Origin: Gracilibacillus caseinilyticus
GTDB taxonomy: Bacteria > Bacillota > Bacilli > Bacillales > Amphibacillaceae
Length of the DNA: 64,000 nt
Assembly (NCBI RefSeq): GCF_022919115.1
Contig: NZ_CP095072.1
Location: 1,922,001-1,986,000, forward strand
Reading direction: 5' to 3'
Below the pieces are notes generated by a model that was not told the origin of the DNA, ran no database searches, and saw only the letters and a list, made by a program, of their open reading frames with translations. How positions within the stretch are numbered: the stretch's first letter is position 1; the number at the start of each line of letters is the position of its first letter. A program made the position numbers and the translations under genes. Of this stretch, positions 47,370 to 56,577 are shown in pieces.

Positions 47370-48239
47370 ATGACTTCTAAGACTATTCACGAGGCCCTGA
47401 CTTGGGCTTCTTCTTTTTTAGAAGCACATCAATGTGAACCGAAAGTCGCCGAGATCCTTTTGTTGCATGAACTGAACTGGACCAAAACCGATCTGATTAC
47501 GAGATTACGTGACACCATGCCTGAAGCGGATTGGCTTACCTTTTCGAAGCAAATATCCACACATGCCGAAACGAAAGTGCCAGTACAGCATTTAACCGGT
47601 GTGGAAAACTTTTATGGCAGAAGCTTTCATGTGAATCAGCACGTCTTGATCCCACGTCCGGAAACGGAAGAGCTCGTCCAATATGTACTGCAGCATATGA
47701 ACAACTCTGTGCACAGTGGTGTCGATATTGGAACAGGCAGCGGTGTAATCGCGATAACGTTAGCGAAAGAATCGCGTCCATCCCTTAAGATGTTGGCAAC
47801 CGATCTGTCAGAGCAGGCCTTACAGATGGCACAGCGTAATGCAGACGAACAGCAGGCAGCGATCACCTTTTACCAGGGAAGCTTCTTAGAACCGCTCATT
47901 ATGGAAGGAAAAAAGGTGGATATGATCGTCTCGAATCCGCCTTATATTGCCTATCAAGAGGCCGATACTTTAGACGAGACGGTGCGCCTGTTTGATCCGG
48001 AGCTTGCTCTTTTTGCTAAAGAAAACGGGCTCTATGCCTATCAGCAAATCATCAGTCAGGCACCACAGGTATTAAACGAAGGCGGTCCGCTCTTTTTCGA
48101 AATTGGTCATACACAAGGAGAAGCCGTATCTGCGCTGATCCAAGCTCAATTTCCTGCGTATCAGACGAACGTGATCCAGGATATCAACGGAAAAGACAGG
48201 ATTGTTCACGGCTACATAATTGATCCAGCAAAAAAATAA
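47370..48239 (+). CDS. prmC: Peptide chain release factor N5-glutamine methyltransferase
   Basis: PrmC methylates the Gln of the GGQ motif in release factors, encoded by the gene two bases upstream. The 289-residue protein has the helical N-terminal substrate domain, the SAM-binding SGVDIGTGSGVIAITLA motif near residues 113-129 and the catalytic SNPPYIAY near 188-195. Length is normal. It is translationally coupled to prfA. Confidence 0.95.
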   Translation: MTSKTIHEALTWASSFLEAHQCEPKVAEILLLHELNWTKTDLITRLRDTMPEADWLTFSKQISTHAETKVPVQHLTGVENFYGRSFHVNQHVLIPRPETEELVQYVLQHMNNSVHSGVDIGTGSGVIAITLAKESRPSLKMLATDLSEQALQMAQRNADEQQAAITFYQGSFLEPLIMEGKKVDMIVSNPPYIAYQEADTLDETVRLFDPELALFAKENGLYAYQQIISQAPQVLNEGGPLFFEIGHTQGEAVSALIQAQFPAYQTNVIQDINGKDRIVHGYIIDPAKK

Positions 48240-48314
48240 TAGTTTACCAGTTTAAAAGTTTTCGTTCTTGTCCACAATATGACTAGCAAAAGAATCAGCT
48301 AGGAGGAGAAGAGA

Positions 48315-48920
48315 ATGCGAAAACTTTTTTTATTTTCTGTACTTATATTTTTAATAATTGGTTTTTTTCCACAAAAAATAGAAAGCAAGGATGAAAATGC
48401 CTATCAGGTGATTCCGGATGAAGCAATCCGTCTCCGTATTTTAGCGAATAGTGATAGTGAAGAAGATCAGGCGCTCAAACGGGAAGTGCGGGATGCGGTC
48501 AATCAGGAGGTCACCAAATGGGTTGAAGAAATGGATGATATTGATGAAGCACGTCAGCTTATTTCTTCTCGGATCGATGACATCGAACAAATCGTCGCAG
48601 ATACCGTTGCTGAGGAGCAGGTTGAATATAAAGTGGAATACCGTAAAGATGTAAAGTTCCCAACGAAATTATATGATCATTATTTATATCCGGCAGGTGA
48701 ATATGAAGCGATCCTTATTTCATTAGGAGAAGCGAAAGGAGCTAATTGGTGGTGTGTCGTCTTCCCGCCGTTATGTTTCCTCGATTTCTCTTTCGGTACA
48801 ACGGTGCAGGCCGAAGAAAAAGAGGATGCTGGGGAATCCGAATCGAAAGAGAAAGAAGCGGAAGAGAAAAAAGAAGAAGAAGTAGAATATACATTTTTCT
48901 TCTTAAAATGGTTTCAATAG
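48315..48920 (+). CDS. spoIIR: Stage II sporulation protein R
   Basis: SpoIIR is secreted from the forespore and activates SpoIIGA, which processes pro-sigma-E in the mother cell. The 201-residue product has a signal peptide (MRKLFLFSVLIFLIIGFFPQ). The conserved domain AIRLRILANSDSEEDQALKR follows and ends GANWWCVVFPPLCFLDF. The C-terminal tail is a Glu/Lys-rich low-complexity stretch (about residues 168-190). AGGAGGAGA precedes the ATG. Confidence 0.94.
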   Translation: MRKLFLFSVLIFLIIGFFPQKIESKDENAYQVIPDEAIRLRILANSDSEEDQALKREVRDAVNQEVTKWVEEMDDIDEARQLISSRIDDIEQIVADTVAEEQVEYKVEYRKDVKFPTKLYDHYLYPAGEYEAILISLGEAKGANWWCVVFPPLCFLDFSFGTTVQAEEKEDAGESESKEKEAEEKKEEEVEYTFFFLKWFQ

Positions 48921-48981
48921 GCATAACTCTATCATTTCGCCATAGATTAGTAGTATAAGACAATATGATAGAGGTGATAGG

Positions 48982-49407
48982 ATGTTAAAAGCAACGAAAT
49001 CCATATCCGATCGTGAATTTGACGCGTTTTTTAACCAGCAGCTGGCCATGTTCGATCGAGATGAAATGAAAAAATATGGCTATTTCTTGTATCATCAGGA
49101 TCAACCGGCTGCCTTTTTTTCCTTACTGCCAGTCGATCGTAACAGCTATTGGCTGCGAACGCTCGTCATGAAACAGCACGTTTCTAAGTTATTACCAATC
49201 ACCATTTTTGAATCAGCAGAAAGCCTAACCCACCATTTCGGTGCATCTTCCTTGATTGTCCACAGTAAGACGACTGTTCTGAATGAGTTATTAACACAAT
49301 TAGGTTATCAACAGACAGATCATGTTTTGGACGAATCGCTTGATGCTTCGTGGTGGATAACTACTGTTTCTAATGTGGATAAAAATTACAGTTATACACA
49401 CGAATGA
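48982..49407 (+). CDS. ywlB: GNAT-like protein (YwlB position)
   Basis: This 141-residue protein occupies the ywlB slot between spoIIR and ywlC. It has an N-acetyltransferase-like pattern (MKKYGYFLYHQDQPAAFFSL, YWLRTLVMKQ, TTVLNELLTQLGYQ) but no clear acetyl-CoA binding loop, so activity is uncertain. AGAGGTGAT precedes the ATG. Its 3' end carries the first DnaA boxes of the cluster that fills the following gap. Confidence 0.75.
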   Translation: MLKATKSISDREFDAFFNQQLAMFDRDEMKKYGYFLYHQDQPAAFFSLLPVDRNSYWLRTLVMKQHVSKLLPITIFESAESLTHHFGASSLIVHSKTTVLNELLTQLGYQQTDHVLDESLDASWWITTVSNVDKNYSYTHE

Positions 49408-49540
49408 GTCGAATTGTGCATAACATTATGTCTATTGTGGGTAACAGATAAAAATATCTGATAATTAAGAAAATAATCTGTGTATAAAACCGCCGTTTAT
49501 GCACAGATTTTGTTTGTGATGTGGAAAGTATTGTGGATAG
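49351..49540. promoter_or_regulatory. DnaA-box cluster between ywlB and ywlC
   Basis: Five perfect TTATNCACA boxes lie at 49374-49382 (minus), 49392-49400 (plus), 49415-49423 (minus), 49479-49487 (minus) and 49497-49505 (plus). One-mismatch boxes lie at 49351-49359, 49436-49444 and 49532-49540, all minus. Eight boxes fall within 190 bp. Confidence 0.88.
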
Positions 49541-49611
49541 TTGCTGATCCTTGCGAAAATGACAGAATCGTTTCATAATAACGATAGAATACATCGATAA
49601 CGAGGGATAAT

Positions 49612-50628
49612 ATGAAAACAGAATTTTTGGATGCTAATCCATTCGCATTACAACAAGCTGCTCAAAGGTTGCAAGCACATGAAGTTGTCGCCTTTCCGAC
49701 AGAAACAGTATACGGATTGGGTGCGGATGCCACGAACGAAACAGCAGTAGCCAAAATTTTTCAGGCAAAGGGGCGTCCTGCTGACAATCCGTTAATTGTG
49801 CATGTTCATGCTCGCAATCAAATTGCACACTATGTCACAGACATCTCTCCGATGGCTCAGGCGTTAATCGATCAGTTTATGCCGGGACCTTTCACCATTA
49901 TTTTGAAAAGTAATGGGACGGTAGCTCCGACTGTAACAGCTGGATTGGATACGGTCGCGATTCGCATTCCAGCGCATCCGGTGGCAAGAGATCTTATCGA
50001 AGCAGCTGCTTTACCACTTGCTGCGCCAAGCGCCAACTTGTCCGGTAAGCCAAGTCCGACGAATGCCACTCACGTGTATGAGGATTTAAATGGCAGAATT
50101 GCAGCCATTATTGATGGAGGCGCCACTGGTATTGGACTTGAGTCAACCGTAGTCGATGCCACTGGAGACGTGCCGGTTATCCTTAGGCCAGGTGGTGTCA
50201 CCAAGCAGGATATCGAACAGGCAGTTGGCAGAGTCGAACTGGCAGGCGAGCTGACAGAACAGGAAGCACAGCCGAAATCGCCGGGGATGAAATATAATCA
50301 TTATGAACCAGATGCGCCGCTCGTTTTAATTACCGGCGACTCAGCATTTTTTCAACAGCACATCAACACCTATCAGCAAGAGGGAAAAAAAGTAGGCGTC
50401 ATTGCCAGTAAGGAGTTATTGACACAACTTGATGCTGATCACACTTATGCATGCGGCAGCAAAGACCATTTAGAGGAAGTGGCGGCAAAGCTGTATTATG
50501 CGCTTCGCTACTTTAATGATACAGATGTCGATATTATTTTGGCTGAAATCTTTACGCAAGAAGGAATTGGTGCGGCTATCATGAACAGACTGTCAAAAGC
50601 AGCCACTTATAATAAGAAGCAACAATAA
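49612..50628 (+). CDS. ywlC: L-threonylcarbamoyladenylate synthase (Sua5/YwlC)
   Basis: This enzyme makes threonylcarbamoyl-AMP from threonine, bicarbonate and ATP for the tRNA t6A37 modification. The 338-residue Sua5 form has the YrdC domain (VVAFPTETVYGLGADATNET, KGRPADNPLIVH, SANLSGKPSPTNA), the linker SPGMKYNHYEPDAPL and the C-terminal Sua5 domain. It follows the DnaA-box cluster and precedes mntP with a hairpin between them. Confidence 0.95.
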   Translation: MKTEFLDANPFALQQAAQRLQAHEVVAFPTETVYGLGADATNETAVAKIFQAKGRPADNPLIVHVHARNQIAHYVTDISPMAQALIDQFMPGPFTIILKSNGTVAPTVTAGLDTVAIRIPAHPVARDLIEAAALPLAAPSANLSGKPSPTNATHVYEDLNGRIAAIIDGGATGIGLESTVVDATGDVPVILRPGGVTKQDIEQAVGRVELAGELTEQEAQPKSPGMKYNHYEPDAPLVLITGDSAFFQQHINTYQQEGKKVGVIASKELLTQLDADHTYACGSKDHLEEVAAKLYYALRYFNDTDVDIILAEIFTQEGIGAAIMNRLSKAATYNKKQQ

Positions 50629-50638
50629 AACATATAAC

Positions 50639-50716
50639 AAAGCCTCCTAGCATAAAAATGGGACAAGGGGACAGTTTTGTCCCATTGTCTTGTCTGACGG
50701 CGAAGGAGGCTTTTTT
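50639..50716 (+). promoter_or_regulatory. Terminator-like hairpin sequestering the mntP ribosome-binding site
   Basis: AAAGCCTCC (50639-50647) pairs with GGAGGCTTT (50705-50713) and is followed by T-rich sequence ending directly at the mntP ATG. The right arm contains the Shine-Dalgarno GGAGG. Inside is a second hairpin, TGGGACAA / TTGTCCCA (50659-50684). No yybP-ykoY manganese-riboswitch consensus is visible. Confidence 0.7.
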
Positions 50717-51265
50717 ATGGTGGCGTCAATAAATGAAATAGCATCGATTATTTGCATGGCATTTGCATTAGGGATGGATGCTTTTTCAGTAGGATTGGGA
50801 ATTGGAATGCAGGCCATCCGTCTTAAACGAATATTGCTAATCGGTTTTGTGGTCGGAATTTTTCATGTTGTCATGCCGTTTATCGGATTGATGCTCGGAT
50901 CAATTTTGTCCAGCAAAATCGAAAGCATTGCAATACTGACAGCGGGTTTATTGTTATGTGCCATCGGTTTTCAGATGATGTGCCAAACCTTTATGAAACA
51001 TGAAAAACCAATATTAGCACCAGTTGGCTTCGGATTGTTTGTCTTTTCTTTCAGTGTCAGCCTCGATAGTTTTTCAATCGGTTTATCGCTTGGATTATCT
51101 GGTGCAGCTACTGCTTTTGCGATAACGATGTTTGGATTATTTAGTATGGTTTTAACATGGACTGCCTTATTAATCGGCAGGCGAACGCATCATTTATTAG
51201 GTACCTACAGCGAATTATTAGGTGGTATTATCTTGTTTGGTTTCGGCTTGGTCGTGTTGTTGTAA
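50717..51265 (+). CDS. mntP: Manganese efflux pump MntP
   Basis: The 182-residue membrane protein has six hydrophobic helices. The conserved acidic motifs MAFALGMDAFSVGLGIGM (helix 1) and SVSLDSFSIGLSLG (helix 4) are diagnostic of MntP, which exports excess Mn2+. The ATG at 50717 follows GGAGG at seven bases; this ribosome-binding site is inside the hairpin at 50639-50716. It is ywlD in B. subtilis gene order. Confidence 0.93.
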   Translation: MVASINEIASIICMAFALGMDAFSVGLGIGMQAIRLKRILLIGFVVGIFHVVMPFIGLMLGSILSSKIESIAILTAGLLLCAIGFQMMCQTFMKHEKPILAPVGFGLFVFSFSVSLDSFSIGLSLGLSGAATAFAITMFGLFSMVLTWTALLIGRRTHHLLGTYSELLGGIILFGFGLVVLL

Positions 51266-51330
51266 ACACTGCGTGACATATCCTCCATATGCTATAATAG
51301 AGGTGGATCATCAAAAATGGAGGAACCAAC

Positions 51331-51894
51331 ATGACTAATATATTATTTGTATGTACGGGTAACACTTGCAGAAGTCCGATGGCTCAGGCGATTATACAGC
51401 ATAAAAGTCATATTAATGTGCAATCTGCAGGTATTTTTGCAGGAGAAGGTGCCCCGGCATCACAAGGTACGAAAGAAGTGCTGCATGCGAAAGGCATTCC
51501 TTTTCAACATCAATCACAGCCAGTTACAGCTTCCTTGCTAGAGTGGGCGGATGTGGTCCTGACGATGACGCAGAACCACCGAGATCTGTTAAAACAACAA
51601 TATCAGGCGGCAACGAACAAGGTTTTTACCCTGAAAGAATATATCGATCCAGATTATGAACAAGCTTGGACAGAATTAAAGGAAGCATATGCGCAGCTTG
51701 AAGATCAGAAACTAGTAGGAAAAGAAATGCAAGCAGATGTCATCAGAAAGATCAATAAGCTCGAAAAAAAGGTGCAAAATGTCGATATTAGTGACCCATT
51801 TGGCGGGAATATCATGACTTATCAAAAAACTTATGAAGAATTGGATAATTATCTTGCACAATTAGTCAAAAAGATGGAGAATGAAAATAGATAA
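51331..51894 (+). CDS. ywlE: Protein-arginine phosphatase YwlE, with an insertion
   Basis: This low-molecular-weight phosphatase counteracts the arginine kinase McsB. The signature loop FVCTGNTCRSPMAQA starts at Cys8, with the Thr (residue 12) that favours phospho-arginine, and the general acid lies in DISDPFGG. At 187 residues it is about 37 longer than B. subtilis YwlE. The extra is a charged helical insert of about 40 residues (EQAWTELKEAYAQLEDQK to NKLEKKVQN) between LKEYI and DPFGG. ATGGAGG precedes the ATG. Confidence 0.92.
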   Translation: MTNILFVCTGNTCRSPMAQAIIQHKSHINVQSAGIFAGEGAPASQGTKEVLHAKGIPFQHQSQPVTASLLEWADVVLTMTQNHRDLLKQQYQAATNKVFTLKEYIDPDYEQAWTELKEAYAQLEDQKLVGKEMQADVIRKINKLEKKVQNVDISDPFGGNIMTYQKTYEELDNYLAQLVKKMENENR

Positions 51895-51924
51895 AAAGTC
51901 ATGTTTTTCTGAGGAGGACCCCAA

Positions 51925-53223
51925 ATGGAACAAGCAAAAAAAGGTGCAAGTTTACGTATTAAACTGGTGGTTTTCACCACATTATTAGCTATTATTACCT
52001 ATTCTACCAGTGCTTTCTTTATCTATTTTCTACAGGAAGTCATTCGACCGATCATCCAGGTTCCGGAGATGGTCTATGTGTTAGCAACATTACTATTAGG
52101 GATTATCTGGTCCGGTATTCTGGCGTTTGCTGCGGCTGGTTTTATCACAAAATCATTAACCAAGCTTAAGGAAGTCGCCGAACGAGTGGCGGAAGGAGAT
52201 TTGAATCAGGAAATCGAGTCTCCGAAATCAATAGGCGACGAGGTGGCAGCCTTAACCATTGCTTTTCAGAAAATGGTCGGCCAGCTAAAAACAGTTTTGC
52301 TTGATATTGATAAGCATGCCTCTGAAACGAAAGAATCAGTACATAAAATGAAAGAAGCAGCCTCTAATACGAAAGAGCAGACCAATACCTTAGAGGATAC
52401 CGTTGGACAAATATCGGCCGGTGCAGAAGAATCATCAGAAGCGATTCAGCAGACAGCGGAAGCAGTGGAGAATTCTACAAGACTAGCAACTCAAGTCGAT
52501 CAAAAAGCAGAGGAATCACAACGAAAATCAAATGAAATGGTCGAGCAGCTCAATCAATCAAAGGATGTAATTAGTCAGTTAGTCACAGGCATTACACAGC
52601 TTGCTGATAATCAAGACCATGCACTGCACGATGTCAATCGATTGTCTCAAAATGCGAAGGAAGTAGAAAATGTCATTTCCTTAGTAGGTGATATTAGTGA
52701 ACAGACGAACCTTCTAGCACTTAACGCATCAATCGAAGCATCGCGTGCAGGGGAAGAGGGCCGAGGATTCGCTGTCGTTGCGGAAGAAGTGCGTAAATTG
52801 GCGGATCAAAGCTCTGACGCGGTGAAAACAATCTCAGAATTGATCCAAGCTATGCAAAAAGATGTGGAATTAGTCGTATCGAATATGCGTACGCAAGTGG
52901 ACGAAGCGAGAGGCGAGGTACAAAAAGGCGAACAAACAACAACTGTAATTGACAATATGTCCACGTCCGTACTCCAAGTGGCAAGCGCCATTAAAGAGAT
53001 CTCGGAGCTGGTCGACCATCAGTTGCAGGAAATCGAAGCAACCCAGGCGAAATCACAAAACGTGGCAGCGATTGCGGAAGAGACATCGGCAGGAGCAGAA
53101 GAAATGCGAGCTACCATAGAAGAACAGGCTAACTTCGCTGAAAGTTTAGAAGAATTGGCGATTTCACTTGAACAGCAAGCACAAAACTTGAAATTAAAAA
53201 TCGGCCAATTTAAGCTAAGCTAA
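51925..53223 (+). CDS. Methyl-accepting chemotaxis-type receptor without an extracellular sensor domain
   Basis: The 432-residue protein has two close transmembrane helices (about residues 12-32 and 46-73) joined by a short loop, a HAMP domain ([20 protein letters not shown]), then a long coiled-coil signalling domain. The hairpin tip is [20 protein letters not shown] followed by [18 protein letters not shown]. The lack of an outer sensor domain suggests it senses membrane or cytoplasmic signals. AGGAGG precedes the ATG. It interrupts the ywlE-rpiB pair of B. subtilis. Confidence 0.92.
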   Translation: MEQAKKGASLRIKLVVFTTLLAIITYSTSAFFIYFLQEVIRPIIQVPEMVYVLATLLLGIIWSGILAFAAAGFITKSLTKLKEVAERVAEGDLNQEIESPKSIGDEVAALTIAFQKMVGQLKTVLLDIDKHASETKESVHKMKEAASNTKEQTNTLEDTVGQISAGAEESSEAIQQTAEAVENSTRLATQVDQKAEESQRKSNEMVEQLNQSKDVISQLVTGITQLADNQDHALHDVNRLSQNAKEVENVISLVGDISEQTNLLALNASIEASRAGEEGRGFAVVAEEVRKLADQSSDAVKTISELIQAMQKDVELVVSNMRTQVDEARGEVQKGEQTTTVIDNMSTSVLQVASAIKEISELVDHQLQEIEATQAKSQNVAAIAEETSAGAEEMRATIEEQANFAESLEELAISLEQQAQNLKLKIGQFKLS

Positions 53224-53258
53224 ACAACAACTTTTTTTCAAAAGGAGCTTGAAACAGT

Positions 53259-53699
53259 ATGAAAGTCATTTTGGCATCAGATCACGGTGGGATTAATCTC
53301 TCAAAAGAAATCATTTCATTATTGGAAGAATTGAATATTGAGTATGAAGATATCGGCTGTAATTGCCCTGATTCTGTGGACTATCCGGATTACGGGATTC
53401 CGGCTGCGGAACGAGTGGCGAGTGGCGAGTTTGATCGTGGTATCTTGATTTGCGGTACTGGAATTGGCATGTCGATTGCGGCAAACAAGGTAAAAGGTAT
53501 TCGTGCAGCACTTGTGCATGATCTTTTTAGTGCGAAGGCAACGCGTGAACACAATGATTCGAACATGATCACAATGGGAGAGCGTGTCATCGGTCCTGGT
53601 CTGGCAAGAGAAATTGTCAAAGAATGGTTAGGAACAGAGTTTCAAGGTGGACGTCATGCCAACCGTATCGGCAAAGTAGCGGATTACGAAAATAACTAA
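53259..53699 (+). CDS. rpiB: Ribose-5-phosphate isomerase B
   Basis: RpiB interconverts ribulose- and ribose-5-phosphate. The 146-residue protein starts MKVILASDHGGINLSKEI and has the catalytic Cys region GILICGTGIGMSIAANKVKG and the phosphate-binding HDLFSAKATREHNDSNM. AAAGGAG precedes the ATG. It is 20 bases from ywlG. Confidence 0.96.
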   Translation: MKVILASDHGGINLSKEIISLLEELNIEYEDIGCNCPDSVDYPDYGIPAAERVASGEFDRGILICGTGIGMSIAANKVKGIRAALVHDLFSAKATREHNDSNMITMGERVIGPGLAREIVKEWLGTEFQGGRHANRIGKVADYENN

Positions 53700-53718
53700 C
53701 AGAAAGAGAGGGAAATCC

Positions 53719-54264
53719 ATGAATTTAGATCAATGGGCACAAGATTTAAGATCAATAGTGGATGAATGGATTTCACAAGCAGTTCTTTCAGAAGGTGATT
53801 TGTTCATCGTCGGATGTTCTACTAGCGAAGTCGCAGGCGAACGAATCGGAACAGCAGGAAGTGAAGAAGTGGCAGCGATGGTTTTTCAGGAACTGATCCG
53901 ATTGCAGGAGAAGACAGGTGTTTCCCTTTGTTTTCAATGCTGTGAACATTTGAATCGTGCGGTTGTCATCGAAAAGCCGCTTCTTAAAGAACATCAATTG
54001 ACGCAAGTTGCGGTCCGTCCTGTCCGAAAAGCAGGTGGAGCGATGGCTTCGTATGCATTCGATCATATGAAGGATGCTGTCCTGGTTGAGTCCTTGCAGG
54101 CAGACGCTGGCATCGATATTGGCGAAACAATGATCGGTATGCACTTGAAGTCAGTTGCGGTACCGCTTCGCATGGAGAAACGCTATGTCGGGCATGCCCG
54201 TACAACGAATGCTCGAACGCGGCCGAAGCTAATTGGCGGACCGAGAGCCGTCTATCTCGATTAA
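53719..54264 (+). CDS. ywlG: UPF0340 / TIGR01440 family protein YwlG
   Basis: This 181-residue conserved protein of unknown function sits between rpiB and glyA in Bacilli. Diagnostic stretches are FIVGCSTSEVAGERIGTAGS, CFQCCEHLNRAVVIEK, DAGIDIGETMIGMHLKSVAV and RTRPKLIGGPRAVYLD. GAGAGGG precedes the ATG. It ends before the terminator at 54274. Confidence 0.92.
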   Translation: MNLDQWAQDLRSIVDEWISQAVLSEGDLFIVGCSTSEVAGERIGTAGSEEVAAMVFQELIRLQEKTGVSLCFQCCEHLNRAVVIEKPLLKEHQLTQVAVRPVRKAGGAMASYAFDHMKDAVLVESLQADAGIDIGETMIGMHLKSVAVPLRMEKRYVGHARTTNARTRPKLIGGPRAVYLD

Positions 54265-54273
54265 ATAGGGTAG

Positions 54274-54322
54274 AATACGCACTTGTTCGTTATTCACGAA
54301 TAAAAGGTGCGTATTTTATTTT
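54274..54322 (+). terminator. Terminator of the rpiB-ywlG transcript
   Basis: AATACGCACTT / AAGGTGCGTATT, with an inner TTCGT/ACGAA pairing and a T-run. Confidence 0.85.
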
Positions 54323-54421
54323 TTTATTCGTGAAAATCTCTAGATTTATTTCCGGAATGATGTTATTTTAGAGATGGATCATAGAATTAACGAATAATGA
54401 ACTTTTAGGGGGAGCTAACAA

Positions 54422-55657
54422 ATGGACCACGTAAAAAACTTTGATGCAGAAATTTTTCAATCAATCGAAAATGAACGCAAACGTCAAAATGACAAAATTG
54501 AATTAATCGCATCCGAAAACTTTGTTTCAGAGGCAGTAATGGAAGCACAAGGATCAGTTTTAACAAACAAATACGCAGAAGGCTACCCAGGCCGTCGTTA
54601 TTATGGTGGTTGTGAGTACGTTGATGTGGCAGAAGATCTAGCGCGCGATCGTGCTAAAGAACTTTTTGGAGCGGAGTATGTAAATGTTCAGCCACACTCT
54701 GGTGCACAGGCAAACATGGCGGTTTACTTCACGATTTTAGAACCAGGCGATACCGTTCTTGGAATGAACTTAAGTCATGGTGGACACTTGACTCATGGTA
54801 GTCCGGTAAACTTCAGTGGTAAATTGTTTAATTTCGTAGACTATGGTGTGAATCAGGAATCAGAACAAATTGATTATGATGCTGTATTAGCGAAAGCGAA
54901 AGAAGTACAGCCTAAATTGATTGTAGCTGGTGCTAGTGCCTATTCCCGCCAAATTGATTTTGCTAAATTCCGTGAAATTGCGGACGAGGTAGACGCCTAT
55001 TTGATGGTAGATATGGCGCATATTGCTGGTCTTGTTGCAACAGGTTTACATCCAGATCCGATTCCTCATGCACATTTTGTTACAACAACGACACACAAAA
55101 CTTTACGAGGACCTCGTGGTGGTATGATTTTGTGTAAAGAAGAGTTCGGCAAAAAGATTGATAAGACTGTATTCCCTGGTATGCAAGGTGGTCCGTTAAT
55201 GCATGTCATCGCAGCAAAAGCAGTAGCATTTAAAGAGGCATTACAACCGTCTTTCAAAACATATGGCGAGAATATTATCAAAAATGCTAAAAAATTCGGC
55301 GAAGTGTTAGAAGCACAAGGTATCCGTACTGTATCAGGCGGAACAGACAACCATTTACTGCTTTTAGATGTTCGCGGTTTGAATCTGACTGGTAAAGATG
55401 CAGAAAAAGCATTAGACGAAGTAGGTATCACAACCAATAAAAATACGATTCCTTTCGATCCGGAAAGTCCATTCGTAACAAGTGGTGTACGTGTCGGTAC
55501 TGCAGCTGTCACTTCCCGTGGCTTCGGTGAAGAAGAAATGGCAGAAGTAGCGAAAATCATCGCACTTACTCTAAAAAATCCAGAAGACGAACAAACACTA
55601 AACGAAGCACGTGAACGCGTAGCTGCATTAACTAAGAAATTCCCTTTATATCAATAA
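54422..55657 (+). CDS. glyA: Serine hydroxymethyltransferase
   Basis: GlyA converts serine and tetrahydrofolate to glycine and methylene-THF, the main one-carbon source. The 411-residue fold-type I PLP enzyme has [40 protein letters not shown], the [13 protein letters not shown]sp/His site and the PLP Lys in [16 protein letters not shown] near residue 227. GGGGGAG precedes the ATG. It is monocistronic. Confidence 0.97.
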   Translation: MDHVKNFDAEIFQSIENERKRQNDKIELIASENFVSEAVMEAQGSVLTNKYAEGYPGRRYYGGCEYVDVAEDLARDRAKELFGAEYVNVQPHSGAQANMAVYFTILEPGDTVLGMNLSHGGHLTHGSPVNFSGKLFNFVDYGVNQESEQIDYDAVLAKAKEVQPKLIVAGASAYSRQIDFAKFREIADEVDAYLMVDMAHIAGLVATGLHPDPIPHAHFVTTTTHKTLRGPRGGMILCKEEFGKKIDKTVFPGMQGGPLMHVIAAKAVAFKEALQPSFKTYGENIIKNAKKFGEVLEAQGIRTVSGGTDNHLLLLDVRGLNLTGKDAEKALDEVGITTNKNTIPFDPESPFVTSGVRVGTAAVTSRGFGEEEMAEVAKIIALTLKNPEDEQTLNEARERVAALTKKFPLYQ

Positions 55658-55663
55658 ATAACG

Positions 55664-55692
55664 AAAGACGTGATCAACGAGATCGCGTCTTT
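55664..55692 (+). terminator. Terminator of glyA
   Basis: AAAGACGTGATC / GATCGCGTCTTT with a 5-base loop and a long T-run. The stretch 55693-55887 has no feature I can support. Confidence 0.9.
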
Positions 55693-55887
55693 TTTTTATC
55701 ATTTAAGAAAGTATATAATCCGCGGTATAGGGGGAATTTTAATGTGGCAAAAGAAAAAGTCAGGTTCAGTGAGAGAAATTATTTAATCGTACAGTGCGGT
55801 TCTATCGGACAAAAAGAGAGTCGGGAAGCATTCAACTGTCCGATAGAATAAACATCCCGTAAAAACACCTACCACAGCTCCATCACA

Positions 55888-56118
55888 CTATTTACTATTA
55901 CTATATACTCCCTCAAGTGACTGTTGTTCCATGCTCATCTCATATAATGGAAAGCCATATTGTATCAATGGCTGGGATAACCTAGCCAGGTCCTCATCAA
56001 TGCTAACATTGACAATGATGTAAGACTTTTTTAATGAAACAAACTCCACATTAAAATCCCAGGCTGCCGATAGCTCTGTCATTCTGTGACTAATGATGCC
56101 AAACGGACGCTGATTTTA
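55888..56118 (-). pseudogene. C-terminal fragment resembling an ABC-transporter ATPase
   Basis: About 76 codons remain open on the minus strand. The end LIQYGFPLYEMSMEQQSLEG looks like the C-terminal tail of BcrA/NatA-type ABC ATPases (…YE……SLE.V/IF), and IISHRMTELSAAWDFNVEFV could be its preceding region. No Walker motifs are present and the frame stops just where the composite repeat copy E begins. I read it as a decayed remnant; similarity is by eye only. Confidence 0.35.
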
Positions 56119-56262
56119 TCAGCGCCTTCAGTCAGCCGTGCCTCGCAAGACGCGAAGTGGTTGGCCGAGCGGTATCACAGCACATTAACTATTTCAAAAT
56201 AAGCAAAAGGCTACTTTATATAATCCGTATTATAGGTAGCATTAAATATACTTACGTTAGTT
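56098..56262. repeat. Composite inverted-repeat element, copy E (partial)
   Basis: The reverse-oriented blocks GCCTTCAGTCAGCCGTGCCT, AAGACGCGAAGTGGTTGGCC and GAGCGGTATCACAGC are followed by the family tail TATAATCCGTATTATAGGTAG. The element's left edge carries GCTGATTTTATCAGC, a small hairpin. Confidence 0.75.
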
Positions 56263-56491
56263 AGAACCGTGCAGGTTATAGCAGGGATCTCTTTTTTCTG
56301 TGATAGTTTTAGTTCAAGCGGAAGCCACACTACAAATCTAGTAAGCCCTCAAAGAATAGTACGACACCTTCTTCTCATCGATAACGAACCCCGAACCCCG
56401 AAGCAAATATTTCCAACCACAATAAAAAAAGCCCCCTAACACCACATATCACAAGCCCTCAGCCCTAATTGAAAATAATTTAACACGAGAC

Positions 56492-56520
56492 TTGCATCGG
56501 CATCTGATTTTCTGTACAAT
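56492..56520 (+). promoter_or_regulatory. Sigma-A promoter of upp
   Basis: TTGCAT (56492-56497), a 17-base spacer, TACAAT (56515-56520), 57 bases before the upp ATG. The region 56263-56491 holds nothing recognised. Confidence 0.75.
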
Positions 56521-56577
56521 TTTAAGGATGAATATTGTGGGTTATGGAATATTAAATGATAAAGGAGAGGGATCCTC

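Noticed and set aside
50629..50716. yybP-ykoY manganese riboswitch before mntP
   Set aside because: The 88-base gap is short and the conserved loops of that class are not visible.
54384..54400. PurBox (CGAA-type PurR site) before glyA
   Set aside because: TTAACGAATAAT is a fair single match, but no well-placed inverted partner was found.
55742..55786. 14-codon ORF (MWQKKKSGSVREII) with a fair ribosome-binding site
   Set aside because: Too short to support without homologues.
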